Shown one piece after another: positions 34,132 to 43,368 of a stretch of 64,000 bases of DNA (position 1 is the first letter of the stretch; each line of letters starts with the position of its first letter). The notes under the pieces were generated by a model. It was not told where the DNA came from. It worked only from the letters and a program-made list of their open reading frames with translations, and did not search any database. Both the position numbers and the translations under genes were made by a program. Origin of the DNA: Candidatus Hebobacterum abditum (GTDB lineage Bacteria; Armatimonadota; Hebobacteria; Hebobacterales; Hebobacteraceae); assembly GCA_029821875.1 (NCBI GenBank), contig JALGXW010000002.1, forward strand, positions 1-64,000, read 5' to 3'.

Positions 34132-35130
34132 ATGGCCGGCATGAGGGCCATGGTGCTGGCCGCGGGCATAGGCGAGCGAATGCGGCCGCTCACCGATCAT
34201 GTGCCCAAGCCACTGCTGCCGATTGCCAACCGGCCCGCTATGGGGTATGTTCTCGAACACCTGGGTCGGCACGGCTTCACCGAAGTCATCGCCAATCTCC
34301 ACTATCGTCCTGAGGAGATCGTCGATCACTTTGGCTCTGGCGGCGAGTACGGGGTCAGCCTGACGTACAGCTACGAGGAAGAGCTGTTGGGGCCTGCTGG
34401 CGGGGTCCGCCACTGCAAAGACTTCCTTGGCGGCGAGACCTTCCTTGTCACGGGTGCGGACGACCTCACCTCGATGGATCTGACGGCACTGCTGGCCGCG
34501 CATCGAGACGTCGGGGCCATGGCCAGCATAGCACTGGTGGAGGTCGAGGAGACATCGGAATACGGAATCGTGGTGACCGACAACGCGGGCCGGATCGACC
34601 GTTTCGTCGAGAAGCCCAAGGGTGAGGCCCCGAGCCGGACCGCGAACACGCAGATATACCTCTTCGAGCCGGACGTCTTCGAGTTCATACCCCCCGACCG
34701 CTTCTATGACTTCGGGTTCCATGCTTTCCCCGCCATGGTCGAGGCAGGCGTGCCCTTCTACGGCTTCTCTCTCGACGGGTACTGGCGCGACATAGGGACC
34801 ATCCAGGACTACCTCGCGGCGCAGAGAGATGTGCTCGAAGGCAGGCTGCCGGCGTCGATCGGCGGCCGGCAGTTGACTCCAGGGGTCTGGATGGGAGACG
34901 GCTGCGACATAGACGATTCCGCCGAACTCCTGGCGTCGGTGCTCCTGGGCGACGGCTGTCGGGTCGGGGCGAAGGCCAGGCTGGGCGGCGGGACGTGCGT
35001 CGGAGCCGACGCGGATGTCGGCGAAGAGGCCGAGGTGTGGGAGAGCGTAGTCTGGCCGGGAGTGCCGGTGCCCCCCCGCGCGAAGCTGCAAGGCGCTGTG
35101 GCGACCGCCGGCGGAATCTTCCGCGGGTGA
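34132..35130 (+). CDS. Nucleotide-sugar pyrophosphorylase (NDP-hexose type)
   Basis: A 332-residue nucleotidyltransferase that activates a sugar 1-phosphate with NTP. The N-terminus has the signature VLAAGIGERMRPLTDHVPKP, with the metal Asp in TGADDL and EKPKGE later. The C-terminus is a short left-handed beta-helix (hexapeptide repeats such as ADADVGEEAEVWESVVWPG). The layout resembles GDP-mannose or glucose-1-phosphate pyrophosphorylases, but substrate cannot be set. It follows the receiver gene by four bases. Confidence 0.88.
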   Translation: MAGMRAMVLAAGIGERMRPLTDHVPKPLLPIANRPAMGYVLEHLGRHGFTEVIANLHYRPEEIVDHFGSGGEYGVSLTYSYEEELLGPAGGVRHCKDFLGGETFLVTGADDLTSMDLTALLAAHRDVGAMASIALVEVEETSEYGIVVTDNAGRIDRFVEKPKGEAPSRTANTQIYLFEPDVFEFIPPDRFYDFGFHAFPAMVEAGVPFYGFSLDGYWRDIGTIQDYLAAQRDVLEGRLPASIGGRQLTPGVWMGDGCDIDDSAELLASVLLGDGCRVGAKARLGGGTCVGADADVGEEAEVWESVVWPGVPVPPRAKLQGAVATAGGIFRG

Positions 35131-35174
35131 GTTGATTCGAAGACAATTCTCCCACAAAAAGGGCTTGCACAAGA

Positions 35175-35203
35175 TTGCTTGATGCCTTAGGAGTGGGTAT
35201 AAT
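35175..35203 (+). promoter_or_regulatory. Promoter of the KGG-repeat gene
   Basis: TTGCTT at 35175-35180, a 17-bp spacer and a perfect TATAAT at 35198-35203. The transcript would have a ~115-nt leader before ATG 35327. Confidence 0.6.
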
Positions 35204-35326
35204 GGTCCGGTGGCGAATCCGGGAGCTCGGAATCGCCTGCCCCGCCGCACGAGGGGGTCAGGCCCGGGCCGGCGATCAAAGAAGTTCCTGATTCACGAAC
35301 AGACGCTAGCGGGAGGTGAGTAGCGA

Positions 35327-35554
35327 ATGCCAGATAAGGGAGCAATGACCGTCCGCGAGGCCGGCCGGAAGGGCGGGCGCGCAACAAAGGCCCGGCACGG
35401 CCCGGAGTTCTACGAAGCCATCGGCCGCAAGGGTGGCGAGACCACCAAGAAGAGGCACGGCCCCAAGTTCTACGAGCGTATCGGCCGCAAGGGGGGCCAG
35501 CGAGTGCGACAGCTCGTGCAGCAGGCGAAGCGGGCGCAGCGCGGAGGCAGCTAG
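35327..35554 (+). CDS. KGG-repeat (general stress protein-like) small basic protein
   Basis: A 75-residue, Lys/Arg/Gly-rich protein built from three short repeats, each containing GRKGG and (for two) an RHGPxFYE unit (15-20-residue period). This is the KGG/stress-induced motif of YciG and GsiB-like hydrophilin-type proteins, linked in other bacteria to stationary-phase or desiccation stress. ATG 35327 follows GGGAGGTGAG. It has its own promoter and a strong terminator, so it is an independent transcription unit. Its function here is inferred from the family. Confidence 0.85.
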   Translation: MPDKGAMTVREAGRKGGRATKARHGPEFYEAIGRKGGETTKKRHGPKFYERIGRKGGQRVRQLVQQAKRAQRGGS

Positions 35555-35583
35555 CCGCGGGGACAGGGTTAGCCGTAAGATTT

Positions 35584-35617
35584 GAGCAGCAAGCGTTCTT
35601 CCGCTTGCTGCTCTTTC
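35584..35617. terminator. Strong terminator after the KGG-repeat gene
   Basis: A perfect 12-bp stem (35584-35595 with 35602-35613), a 6-nt loop and a short T-rich tail on the plus strand. It lies between convergent genes and may also end the secretin operon transcript. Confidence 0.8.
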
Positions 35618-37334
35618 AATGGGTCGCCTCAACCGGGGTCAGGAAGCGCTCGCGGATCCGCTGCTCCTCCTCGGCGTCTGGAAGGCGGCCCTCGGGCGTG
35701 AGGATGTGAGGCGTGACGAAGATGACCAGCTCGGAGTTGACGACCGACCGACTGCGACTCCGGAACAAGCCACCGATCAACGGTATGTCGCCCAGGACCG
35801 GGATCTTCGTCCTTCTATCTTCAGTCTGCTGCTGACTCAACCCGCCGATCATCAGAGTCTCGCCGTCTTTGAGTCGCACCGTCGTGCCCGCCTGGCGCGT
35901 CCTCAAGACCGGCAGCCCCGTCTCGGGATCGACCTCCGAGATGTTGCTTACCTCCGTGCTGTCCGGGTCGATGTTGAGCGTGATCTCGCCGCCGCCGCCG
36001 GTCAGCGGAGTCACCCGCAACTTCACGCCCACATCCACTCCCTGTATCTTCTCGACGGGCTGACCGTAGGTGATGTACTCAACTATAATAAAGCGCCGTA
36101 CACCGATGAATACGTCCGCGGGGTGGCCGTTCATGACGGCCATTCGGGGCGCGGCGCGTATCTGAGCGCGCTGCTCTGTCTCCAGTGCGCGGATGCGGGC
36201 CTCGAAGTCATCGGGCAGTTCGCCTATGTTCGAGTAGGAGACCTGGCCCGCGCGGGAATCGCTTGTCGCGGAGAACTCGGGTTCACCTTCCTCGTTGGTC
36301 TCGCCGGTCAGGTCTCCCCGAAACAGCTGGGTCACCACGTCGAGGTCCTCTGTGTCTGCGAACTCAACGGCCATGACCTCGATGAGGATCTGAGGAGGGG
36401 CCACGTCGACCGCGCGCAGGTCTGCCTCGATCTTGTCCAGCATCTGCTGTGGTGCCGTCACGACGACCGCATTCTGCTCCTCGTTCACGTGCAGGTAGCT
36501 GTACAGGAAAGTCGGCAGGAGGCCCGAGGCATCCTTGGCGCGGGTGTATCGCATCGGGAAGGACGTCGTCCCGCTGAGCCGGTAGGCGGCGAGATCCTGC
36601 GGGACGCCGCGGCTAAACATGTAGACCCCCTCCACTTCGCTGAGCGCCAGCCCGTAAGCGCTGGCGATGGCCCTCAGCATGCCGTCGACCGTCATGTCTT
36701 CCAGGTGGAGGTTGGCCTCCGCCTTCACCGCGTCATCGACGGCGAGATTGGTGCCGCTCTCGGCCGCAATCTCCCCCAGCACTTCCTGGAGGTCTGCCTT
36801 CACGGCCAGGACAGAGACGAGACCGTCAGCGTAGGACACCGAAAGCTCTGTCTCCTTCTTCTCGGCCTCCTCCTCCTCGCCGGCTTCCTCCTCCTCGACA
36901 CCCTCCAGCGTGCGGCTGCTCCTCACCGTGATGATGTAGCTCTGGCGGTCCGTGCTGGAGTTCGCGCGGACGCTCGATGGCTCCACCATGACGATAACCA
37001 TCTCGACGCCTACTCCCTCCTCTGCATCCTGGGGAGTCGTGAGCTCGATGTGGCTCACCGGGAACTTGCTGACATCGATGAAGTTCTGTCCGGTCGCGTT
37101 GCGCGCGTTGTAGAAGTCCAGTTTGTAGCGGTGTCCATCCTCCTCGTGTTCTCTATAGCCAAGGTTCAAGATGCCGTCTGCCTTGACCGTGATCTGCACC
37201 CCGTTGCGGAGCTGCTTGACGTCTATCTCAGTGATGTTGCAGTACACGCGCGCTTGCGCCGGCATCGCTGCCAGCAGCATAGCCATGACTGCGGCGGCGA
37301 TACAGCGAAGCAGACGGCAGGCTGTGCTAGCCAT
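35616..37334 (-). CDS. AMIN-domain secretin (third gene of secretin operon)
   Basis: A 572-residue outer-membrane secretin. After a signal peptide (~1-28), an AMIN-like domain (about 30-130, VYCNITEIDVKQL opening) probably binds peptidoglycan. An acidic Glu-rich linker, STN/N-domain (LVSVLAVKADLQEV) and a secretin C-domain follow, ending with KIPVLGDIPLIGGLFRS and ELVIFVTPHIL. ATG 37334 follows GGAGG and overlaps the previous stop by 8 bp. Secretins form the outer-membrane ring of type II, III and IV pilus systems. No inner-membrane or ATPase partner is in the window. Confidence 0.9.
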   Translation of the reverse strand: MASTACRLLRCIAAAVMAMLLAAMPAQARVYCNITEIDVKQLRNGVQITVKADGILNLGYREHEEDGHRYKLDFYNARNATGQNFIDVSKFPVSHIELTTPQDAEEGVGVEMVIVMVEPSSVRANSSTDRQSYIITVRSSRTLEGVEEEEAGEEEEAEKKETELSVSYADGLVSVLAVKADLQEVLGEIAAESGTNLAVDDAVKAEANLHLEDMTVDGMLRAIASAYGLALSEVEGVYMFSRGVPQDLAAYRLSGTTSFPMRYTRAKDASGLLPTFLYSYLHVNEEQNAVVVTAPQQMLDKIEADLRAVDVAPPQILIEVMAVEFADTEDLDVVTQLFRGDLTGETNEEGEPEFSATSDSRAGQVSYSNIGELPDDFEARIRALETEQRAQIRAAPRMAVMNGHPADVFIGVRRFIIVEYITYGQPVEKIQGVDVGVKLRVTPLTGGGGEITLNIDPDSTEVSNISEVDPETGLPVLRTRQAGTTVRLKDGETLMIGGLSQQQTEDRRTKIPVLGDIPLIGGLFRSRSRSVVNSELVIFVTPHILTPEGRLPDAEEEQRIRERFLTPVEATH

Positions 37335-39027
37335 GGACACTACCTCCTGAATCGTCGGCGTCGGGGCGGATTATGTGGGACGTCACGAAGAACGCAAGCC
37401 GGGTGTGCGAGCGAGTACGATCGACCGACCGGAACAGTCCCCCGATGATCGGCAGGTCTCCGAGAATCGGTATCGAGCGCTCCTGCTCGTCCTCCGACTC
37501 GCTCACGATTCCACCGAGCACGATGGTCTGGCCATCCCTAATGCGCACGGTCGCGCCCGCTCTGCGCAGACCCACTATGGGAAGGTCGGTTCTGGGATCT
37601 CTCCCGCGCAGCGTCCGTGCGACCACGCCCAGGCCGAGAATGACCTCGTCCCCCCTCCCCACCAGGGGCTGCACCGAGATGAAGCTGGTCGTCCAGGCCG
37701 ATCCGAGATAGGCCTCCACGAACGACTCCTCCACGTACTCGAAGATGACGAAGTACTCCTCGCCGGCGCCGATGAACGCGTTGTGACCGTTGAGGACGCG
37801 AGCGGAGGCGCGGCTTATGAGCTTGGTGGATGTGTCGGTCTCCACGTTGTTCAGCACGGCCGCCCAGCCCTGCGGCAGCCCCTCCAACCAGAGGAAACCC
37901 AAGTCACCCGTCAGGGAATCGAGCGCGGCACCGAAGTCGCCGAGGTAGCGCTCGAGCTGCAGGGCACGCGCCAGGTCGTGACCAGAGGTGTACTCCACCG
38001 TGACAACTTCCACCAACACCTCTGGTGAGGGCACGTCGAGCTTCGCCAGGTCTTCGGCCACCCGATCGGCGAGAGGACCAGGGCCCGTGACGACGATGGA
38101 ATTCGAGCCCTCGTCCGGACGTAGGTACTGCATCAAGAAGTTCGGCAGGAGATCTAGCGCATCCACCGCTCGCAGATACTTCAGCTGCACGCGTCGCGAC
38201 TCGCCCGCGCCATAGGCGCCGGCAGAGCCGGTTGGGGCCGCTATGACCCATCTCCCGCCCGGCAGGCTCTGAGTGCAGAGCCCACAGCCGGTCGCGATGG
38301 CATCCAGTGCCGTCGCCGGCGAGACGTCCCGCAGGCAGAGACTGACCCGAATGTCATCCTCGGCGGGCGAGGTGACACTGAGCCCCGCCTCGCGGCCGAT
38401 AGCGTTCGCCAGATCGTGCAGCCTGACATTGACTGCTCGAATCGTCAGCAAGCCGTCGCGCTCCTTGACCTCCAGCTCCGTCGGCAGGTCTGCGGGCGTC
38501 TCCGGGGATGGCGCAGGCGGGAAGCGATCGGACTCCCACAGAATGACAATGCTGCTGCGATCCTCGCTGGACATCAGCCACCAGTCGCCGCGCCAGCGCT
38601 CGAACCGCCCTTCACCTGTTATCAACCCGAGGTAATTGACGACATCGACCCCCAGGCCCACACCCTCCTCGGCCCATTCGGGGATCCTGATCTCAACGTG
38701 GCTCACCGGGTACTTGTTGATCGGGATGAAAGCCGAGCCGAGCTTGGAGCGCGCGTTGTGGAGCCGAAGCGAAAGTCGGCGGAACTTCTCGGTGATACGC
38801 AAGCCGCCTCCCTCGTATTCGCGGAGTGCTCCTTCCTCAATCAGCCGCTCGAAGTCCCATCCCCAATGCAGCTCCCCGTCGGCCTCTATGGTCACCCGCA
38901 CGCCGTTGCTGAGCTGCTCTGACGTTACCGCAGTGACGTTGCAGTAGACGGTCCCGCGCTGCGCCCACGCAGGCCCAGCTCCGGCCGCCATCGATGCCAG
39001 AATCAGCAGGGGAAGGGCGTGGCGCAT
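37327..39027 (-). CDS. AMIN-domain secretin (second gene of secretin operon)
   Basis: A 566-residue secretin with a signal peptide at about 1-23 and an AMIN domain (VYCNVTAVTSEQLSNGVRV) closely parallel to its downstream neighbour. STN (LLTIRAVNVRLHDL) and a secretin domain ending SIPILGDLPIIGGLFRS complete the order. The N-terminal domain is the more divergent part relative to the other copy. Its start lies three bases after the stop of the first secretin, and it overlaps the next gene by 8 bp, so all three should be translated together. Confidence 0.9.
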   Translation of the reverse strand: MRHALPLLILASMAAGAGPAWAQRGTVYCNVTAVTSEQLSNGVRVTIEADGELHWGWDFERLIEEGALREYEGGGLRITEKFRRLSLRLHNARSKLGSAFIPINKYPVSHVEIRIPEWAEEGVGLGVDVVNYLGLITGEGRFERWRGDWWLMSSEDRSSIVILWESDRFPPAPSPETPADLPTELEVKERDGLLTIRAVNVRLHDLANAIGREAGLSVTSPAEDDIRVSLCLRDVSPATALDAIATGCGLCTQSLPGGRWVIAAPTGSAGAYGAGESRRVQLKYLRAVDALDLLPNFLMQYLRPDEGSNSIVVTGPGPLADRVAEDLAKLDVPSPEVLVEVVTVEYTSGHDLARALQLERYLGDFGAALDSLTGDLGFLWLEGLPQGWAAVLNNVETDTSTKLISRASARVLNGHNAFIGAGEEYFVIFEYVEESFVEAYLGSAWTTSFISVQPLVGRGDEVILGLGVVARTLRGRDPRTDLPIVGLRRAGATVRIRDGQTIVLGGIVSESEDEQERSIPILGDLPIIGGLFRSVDRTRSHTRLAFFVTSHIIRPDADDSGGSVHG

Positions 39028-39030
39028 GCC

Positions 39031-40428
39031 TCAGCTGTCCTCCAGGAAGCGCTCGCCCAGCTCTTGATCCTCGTCGCCGAGGGGCTGCCCTTCATTTAAG
39101 ATCACACGCGGAGTGATGAATATCACGAGGTCCGTATGGATGGTCAACTCGGAGCTGGAGCGGAACAGGTTTCCGATTATCGGGATGTCTCCGAGGACCG
39201 GAACCTTGGTGCGGATCTTCCGCTGCTCTTCCTCGCGAAGGCCTCCGATCACAATCGTCTGACCGTTTCGCACCCGGACCATGGTGTCTGCCGTTCGAGT
39301 GATCTTGTCCGGAAGGCCGGTCACCGGGTCCAGGGCCGTCAGGGTGGACACCTCCGGGGTGATACTGCAGATGATCTCCTTGCCGTCCCCCGTCCACGGG
39401 CGCACGACAAGCCGGACGCCAGCGTCGATGAAGTTCTGCGTCATATACTCCTGCACTTCGACCGGCTGGCGGAGGTATCGTTGAGTCCCTACGAAGAAGC
39501 TGGCGTAGCGGCCGCTGACGGTTGCGATCCTCGGCGCCGCGCGCACGTTCGCTTGGCGGGAGGCGACGAGAGCCTCCAGCCTTACACGGAACTCCGTTGG
39601 CAAGTCCGCTACTCCCCGAAGGATGAGCTCTCCCATCGTGCGCGCAGGGAGCGCCGAATCGGCAGGCGCCAGATCCAGCGTGCCCCACTCTGCCCCTCGA
39701 CCGGCATTGTGCCACCGGATGGCGAGATTGCGCTCTGCGGAATACCAGTCGGTGAACTCGACGACGAGGATTTCGAGCATGATCTGCGCGGCCGGCGTGT
39801 CGAACTGCCGGATATCCTCCTCGAACTTCTCGAGCACATCAGTGGGAGCAGAGAGGACGACCGCGTTCTGCCCGTAGTTCACCTTCACGTGGTCCTGGAG
39901 GAAGACAGGCAGCAGCCCCTTGGCGTTGTTCGCCTGGACATACTGCGTCGGTATCGATTTGATGTCGCTCAGCAAATAGGAGGAGGGCTTGCGCGGGATG
40001 CCTTCGGAGATCATGTGGATGCCGTCGACGCACTTGCACGAGAAGCCATAGGCCGAGACTACGTAGCTGATTACCTCCTCGGGCGACATGTCGGCCAAGT
40101 GGACCGTGACCTTCCGGTCCTTAATCGCGTCATCGACGATGAGCTGTAGGTCGGTCTTCTCTGCCAGCCGTGTGAAGAAACGATGAGCGTGCACGTTGAC
40201 CGCGTGCACCGTTACTCCGCTGGGGTAGACGGTGATGTCGGGCTCCGGCGCCTCGGCCTTGCCCTCCTCTTCGTCGCCCTCGGATTCCTGCTCTGTGCCC
40301 TCTCCCTCCGCGGCCTCATCGCCGCTCGCTGGATTCGCCAGCGCTGGCGACGCCGTCGCGCAGAGCGCAACCGAGATCAGCAGAAGTACGAGGAGCAGGA
40401 TTGTCTGCCACAGCGAAGTCTTGACCAT
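39031..40428 (-). CDS. Secretin without AMIN domain (first gene of secretin operon)
   Basis: A 465-residue secretin. Following a hydrophobic signal segment (~4-30) there is an acidic low-complexity linker, then an STN domain (VTVHAVNVHAHRFFTRLAE), N1 domain (PTQYVQANNAKGLLP) and the secretin C-domain with KVPVLGDIPIIGNLFRS and DLVIFITPRV. There is no AMIN domain, unlike the next two copies. ATG 40428 follows GGAGGCGAGC; an in-frame ATG at 40479 is less well placed. This is the first gene of the three-gene set. No pilotin or pilus genes flank it. Confidence 0.9.
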   Translation of the reverse strand: MVKTSLWQTILLLVLLLISVALCATASPALANPASGDEAAEGEGTEQESEGDEEEGKAEAPEPDITVYPSGVTVHAVNVHAHRFFTRLAEKTDLQLIVDDAIKDRKVTVHLADMSPEEVISYVVSAYGFSCKCVDGIHMISEGIPRKPSSYLLSDIKSIPTQYVQANNAKGLLPVFLQDHVKVNYGQNAVVLSAPTDVLEKFEEDIRQFDTPAAQIMLEILVVEFTDWYSAERNLAIRWHNAGRGAEWGTLDLAPADSALPARTMGELILRGVADLPTEFRVRLEALVASRQANVRAAPRIATVSGRYASFFVGTQRYLRQPVEVQEYMTQNFIDAGVRLVVRPWTGDGKEIICSITPEVSTLTALDPVTGLPDKITRTADTMVRVRNGQTIVIGGLREEEQRKIRTKVPVLGDIPIIGNLFRSSSELTIHTDLVIFITPRVILNEGQPLGDEDQELGERFLEDS

Positions 40429-40581
40429 GCTCGCCTCCGATCCGTACACAGACTGGGGAAACCTGTGGGTATAGGGCACGGCACCCCTATGCCTTAGACG
40501 CGTCTCGTACCGAAAACGTCGCGGGAAAGGTGAGTGCAGGCTGGCCCGCGCGCCGATGCCGCCTGCAGGCGACGCGGCATT

Positions 40582-41181
40582 CTACATCTCCGTTCGCCCT
40601 TCCAGTGCCCGCGTGATGGTGACGTCATCGGCGTAGTCGAGGTCGCCGCCCACGGGCAGGCCGAGGGCGATCCGGGTCACCCGGACCCCGAGCGGTCGCA
40701 GCTGTGCCGCGAGATACATCGCCGTCGCGTCGCCCTCGACCGTCGGATTGGTCGCCAGAATGACCTCGCGGATCTTCCCCTCCTGCACGCGGGCGAGGAG
40801 CTCTGATACCCTGAGCGACTCGGGGCCGATCCCATCCATGGGCGAGATGAGGCCGCCAAGCACGTGGTAGCGTCCCCGGAGGCCCCCGGCGCGCTCCATC
40901 GCGAGCAGATCCCGGGCCTCTCCGACAACACAGAGCGTTGCGTCGTCTCGGTCCGCGTCGTTGCACACCGCGCACAGATCGGCGTCGGTGTAGTTGAAGC
41001 AGACCGGACATTCGCGGATGCCCTGCTTCACATCCTGAATCGACTCCGCGAGTGCCCCCGCGTCGTCAGCCCCGGCATGCAGCAGATGGAGGGCCAGCCT
41101 CTGCGCCGTCTTTGGGCCGACGCCGGGCAGCTTCTCGAGTTCTTCTATAAGGCGTGCGAGTGAACGGGGATAGGCGCGCAT
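40582..41181 (-). CDS. recR: Recombination mediator protein RecR
   Basis: A 199-residue RecR, which acts with RecFO to load RecA at gaps. A helix-hairpin-helix (LEKLPGVGPKTAQRLALHLL), a four-Cys zinc finger (CPVCFNYT...LCAVC) and a TOPRIM domain (LCVVGEARDLLAME) with ATNPTVEGDATA are all present. It is the last gene of the dnaX-ybaB-recR operon, starting 40 bp after ybaB. Confidence 0.95.
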   Translation of the reverse strand: MRAYPRSLARLIEELEKLPGVGPKTAQRLALHLLHAGADDAGALAESIQDVKQGIRECPVCFNYTDADLCAVCNDADRDDATLCVVGEARDLLAMERAGGLRGRYHVLGGLISPMDGIGPESLRVSELLARVQEGKIREVILATNPTVEGDATAMYLAAQLRPLGVRVTRIALGLPVGGDLDYADDVTITRALEGRTEM

Positions 41182-41221
41182 TGCTGATAGAATCGATCGT
41201 CGCTGGAATCGATCTCCCCGC

Positions 41222-41548
41222 CTAAAGGCCGGGGATCCCCAGTCCGCCGGTGATCTCCCTCATCTTCTCTTCCTGAACCTTGCGCCCCTTCTCCAGCGCC
41301 TCCCGCACGGCGGCAACAACCAGGTCTTGAAGCATATCGATCTCGGCCGGATCCACGGCCTCCGGGGAGATCCTCAGCTCGAGGAGTTCACCTTGAGCAT
41401 TGGCGACGGCGGTGACGGCTCCGCCCCCGGAGCTGGCCTCGACGCGCATCTGGGCGAGCTCATCCTGCACAGTCTTCATCTCTCGCTGCAGCTTCTCCAT
41501 CTGGCGAAGCATCTGTCGTCCGAATGCCCCGCCGCCGGGGATGTTCAT
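41222..41548 (-). CDS. ybaB: YbaB/EbfC-family nucleoid-associated protein
   Basis: A 108-residue nucleoid-associated DNA-binding protein. It opens MNIPGGGAFGRQMLRQMEKL, with the helix-strand core QREMKTVQDELAQM and VVAAVREALEKGRKVQEEKM and a C-terminal GGLGIPGL, as usual. ATG 41548 follows GAGGTAGG; the longer in-frame ORF upstream overlaps dnaX. It lies between dnaX and recR, the classical arrangement. Confidence 0.94.
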   Translation of the reverse strand: MNIPGGGAFGRQMLRQMEKLQREMKTVQDELAQMRVEASSGGGAVTAVANAQGELLELRISPEAVDPAEIDMLQDLVVAAVREALEKGRKVQEEKMREITGGLGIPGL

Positions 41549-41591
41549 TGTTGGCCTACCTCCTCTTGCCGGGCGATGACGGCAGCCGCGG

Positions 41592-43193
41592 CTAGTCCTC
41601 GACCTCGCTGCCGGGGAACATCGACAGCAGGTCGTCGAGCTGGTCCTCGGGCGCGCCTGCAGCGTCCTCCTGCGCACCGACGGAATCGGCTCCCTGAGGC
41701 CCCATGCGACACCTGACCGTCACCTCGAGGCCGAAGACGCGCCCGATCGCTTCGGCCACCAGCTGGCGCCTACGATCGGTCATCTGGTCGTGGTGGAACT
41801 GATGGCGAAACTCGAGCACGAGGCCGCCGTTCTGCAGCTCGGCGGGCACGGCATCCCGCAGAAACGCGGCCTCGGCGCTCTTGCGCGATTTGCGCAGGTC
41901 GGCGATGAGATCATCCCAGCGACGCCTGATATCGGCGAGTCCCGAGGATCCGGACGGCTCCGCTACCGCCTCGGGCTCTGCAGCCACTGGGCCACCCTCA
42001 GTATCGTCGGAGGGAGTGTCGGGAACGGCAGCCCTCTCCCTCCTCCCCGACTGGCGCGCGGCTCGACGCGCCGGCCGCTCGGCGGGCGCCCCGGCAGGAG
42101 CCGGTGCCGAAGCGCGGCAGATCCTGACCGCAGCAAGCTCTACGAGCAGCCGCGGCTGGCTCGTGAAGCGGAGCTCTCGGTCGGTCTCGGCGAGGAGATC
42201 CAGAGTGCGGAGGGTCTCGGACTGTGAGAGCACCTTCGCCTGCTGCATCGCGCGTTCGGTGGACTCCTGCGGGAGGGCGACGGCCTCCTGTCCGCGCCGG
42301 CCGAGGCTGAGAAGGAGCAGGTTGCGGTAGTGAGCGGTCAGCCCTGCTATGAGCTGGCGCAGGTCCTTCCCCTCGGCGACCACGCGCTCCACGAACAGGA
42401 GCGCATCTGAGACATCGTCTCGGATGAGGACGTCGGCGAAGTCGGCGAGCAGATCGAAGTCAATCCCGCCCAGGATCTCGGTGACTGTCTCCGGCGTGAT
42501 CTTCTCCTCGGCGTATGCGATTGCCTGGTCGAGCAGCGTCAGGGCGTCACGGAAGGAGCCGTCGGCCGCGTTGGCGAGCATCGCGACGGCCTTCTCGTCG
42601 ATGTCGAGATCCTCCTTGCTCGCTATGCTGACGATCGCCGACTGGAGGTCCCCCAGCCCGATGCGGTGGAAGTCGAAACGCTGGCAGCGAGAGAGAATGG
42701 TCGGGAGCACCCGGTGGGGCTCAGTGGTCGCCAGCACGAACACCACGTGTGCCGGCGGCTCCTCCAGCGTCTTGAGGAAGGCGTTGAAGGCCTCACCGGT
42801 TAGCATGTGGACCTCGTCGATGATGTACACCTTCATTCGAGCCCCGGCCGGCGCAAGGCCCACGCGCTCCCGAAGCTCACGTATCTCATCGATCCCGCGG
42901 TTGGAGGCGGCGTCTATCTCGATCACGTCCAGGGCGTTGCCCGCGGCGATGCGCTGACACTCCTCGCAGTCCCCGCATGGCTCGGCTGTCGGGCCCTGCT
43001 CGCAGTTCAGCGCCATGGCCAGCACACGCGCGGTGCTCGTCTTCCCCGTTCCGCGCGGGCCGCAGAACAGGTAGGCGTGGGCGATCCTGTTCGCCTTGAC
43101 AGCGTTGGCCAGCGTCTGAGTGACGTGTCGCTGTCCGACGATCTCCGCGAAGTTCCGCGGCCGATATTTGCGGTAGAGGGAGAGGTACGGCAT
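41592..43193 (-). CDS. dnaX: DNA polymerase III subunit tau/gamma
   Basis: Clamp-loader ATPase, 533 residues. Walker A is GPRGTGKTS at 45-53; a zinc module has Cys 64, 73, 76 and 79; Walker B is VYIIDEVHML; and the SRC sensor is in LSRCQRFDF. The ATPase and collar domains are complete. The C-terminal third is a Pro/Ala/Arg-rich linker followed by a short domain (LVLEFRHQFHHDQMTD) that may contact the polymerase. No obvious frameshift signal was noticed. The operon continues with ybaB 43 bp downstream. Confidence 0.95.
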   Translation of the reverse strand: MPYLSLYRKYRPRNFAEIVGQRHVTQTLANAVKANRIAHAYLFCGPRGTGKTSTARVLAMALNCEQGPTAEPCGDCEECQRIAAGNALDVIEIDAASNRGIDEIRELRERVGLAPAGARMKVYIIDEVHMLTGEAFNAFLKTLEEPPAHVVFVLATTEPHRVLPTILSRCQRFDFHRIGLGDLQSAIVSIASKEDLDIDEKAVAMLANAADGSFRDALTLLDQAIAYAEEKITPETVTEILGGIDFDLLADFADVLIRDDVSDALLFVERVVAEGKDLRQLIAGLTAHYRNLLLLSLGRRGQEAVALPQESTERAMQQAKVLSQSETLRTLDLLAETDRELRFTSQPRLLVELAAVRICRASAPAPAGAPAERPARRAARQSGRRERAAVPDTPSDDTEGGPVAAEPEAVAEPSGSSGLADIRRRWDDLIADLRKSRKSAEAAFLRDAVPAELQNGGLVLEFRHQFHHDQMTDRRRQLVAEAIGRVFGLEVTVRCRMGPQGADSVGAQEDAAGAPEDQLDDLLSMFPGSEVED

Positions 43194-43328
43194 GCTGCTG
43201 CCCCCGATACATGGCTGGTTCGGCGGCGCTGGAGGGAGTCCTCTCGCTCAGTGGGCGCAGCCGGCCTGCTCCCCGCGGGAGCAAGTGACCCCGATCATCA
43301 CGAATGCCGGGCGGCGGCCGGGACGCGT

Positions 43329-43358
43329 CGCGGCCGGGCCCTCGAGGGCCCGGCCGCG
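43329..43358. repeat. 30-bp perfect palindrome between SRP RNA and dnaX
   Basis: A fully self-complementary 30-mer of CG-rich sequence centred on TCGA at about 43342-43345. On the minus strand it starts 10 bases after the SRP RNA 3' end, where it could form a terminator-like hairpin, although no T-run follows. Confidence 0.65.
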
Positions 43359-43368
43359 CACCTCATGT

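Noticed and set aside
33961-35250. 429-codon minus-strand ORF across the receiver and nucleotidyltransferase genes
   Set aside because: Covers two recognisable genes on the opposite strand and lacks motifs.
36083-36092. TATAAT-like sequence within the third secretin gene
   Set aside because: Lies inside a conserved coding region with no suitably placed gene downstream; treated as chance.
35619-37448. 609-codon plus-strand ORF across the third secretin gene
   Set aside because: It is antisense to a clear AMIN-secretin gene. The predicted protein is rich in Arg, His, Leu and Val without family motifs, as expected for a GC-rich shadow frame.
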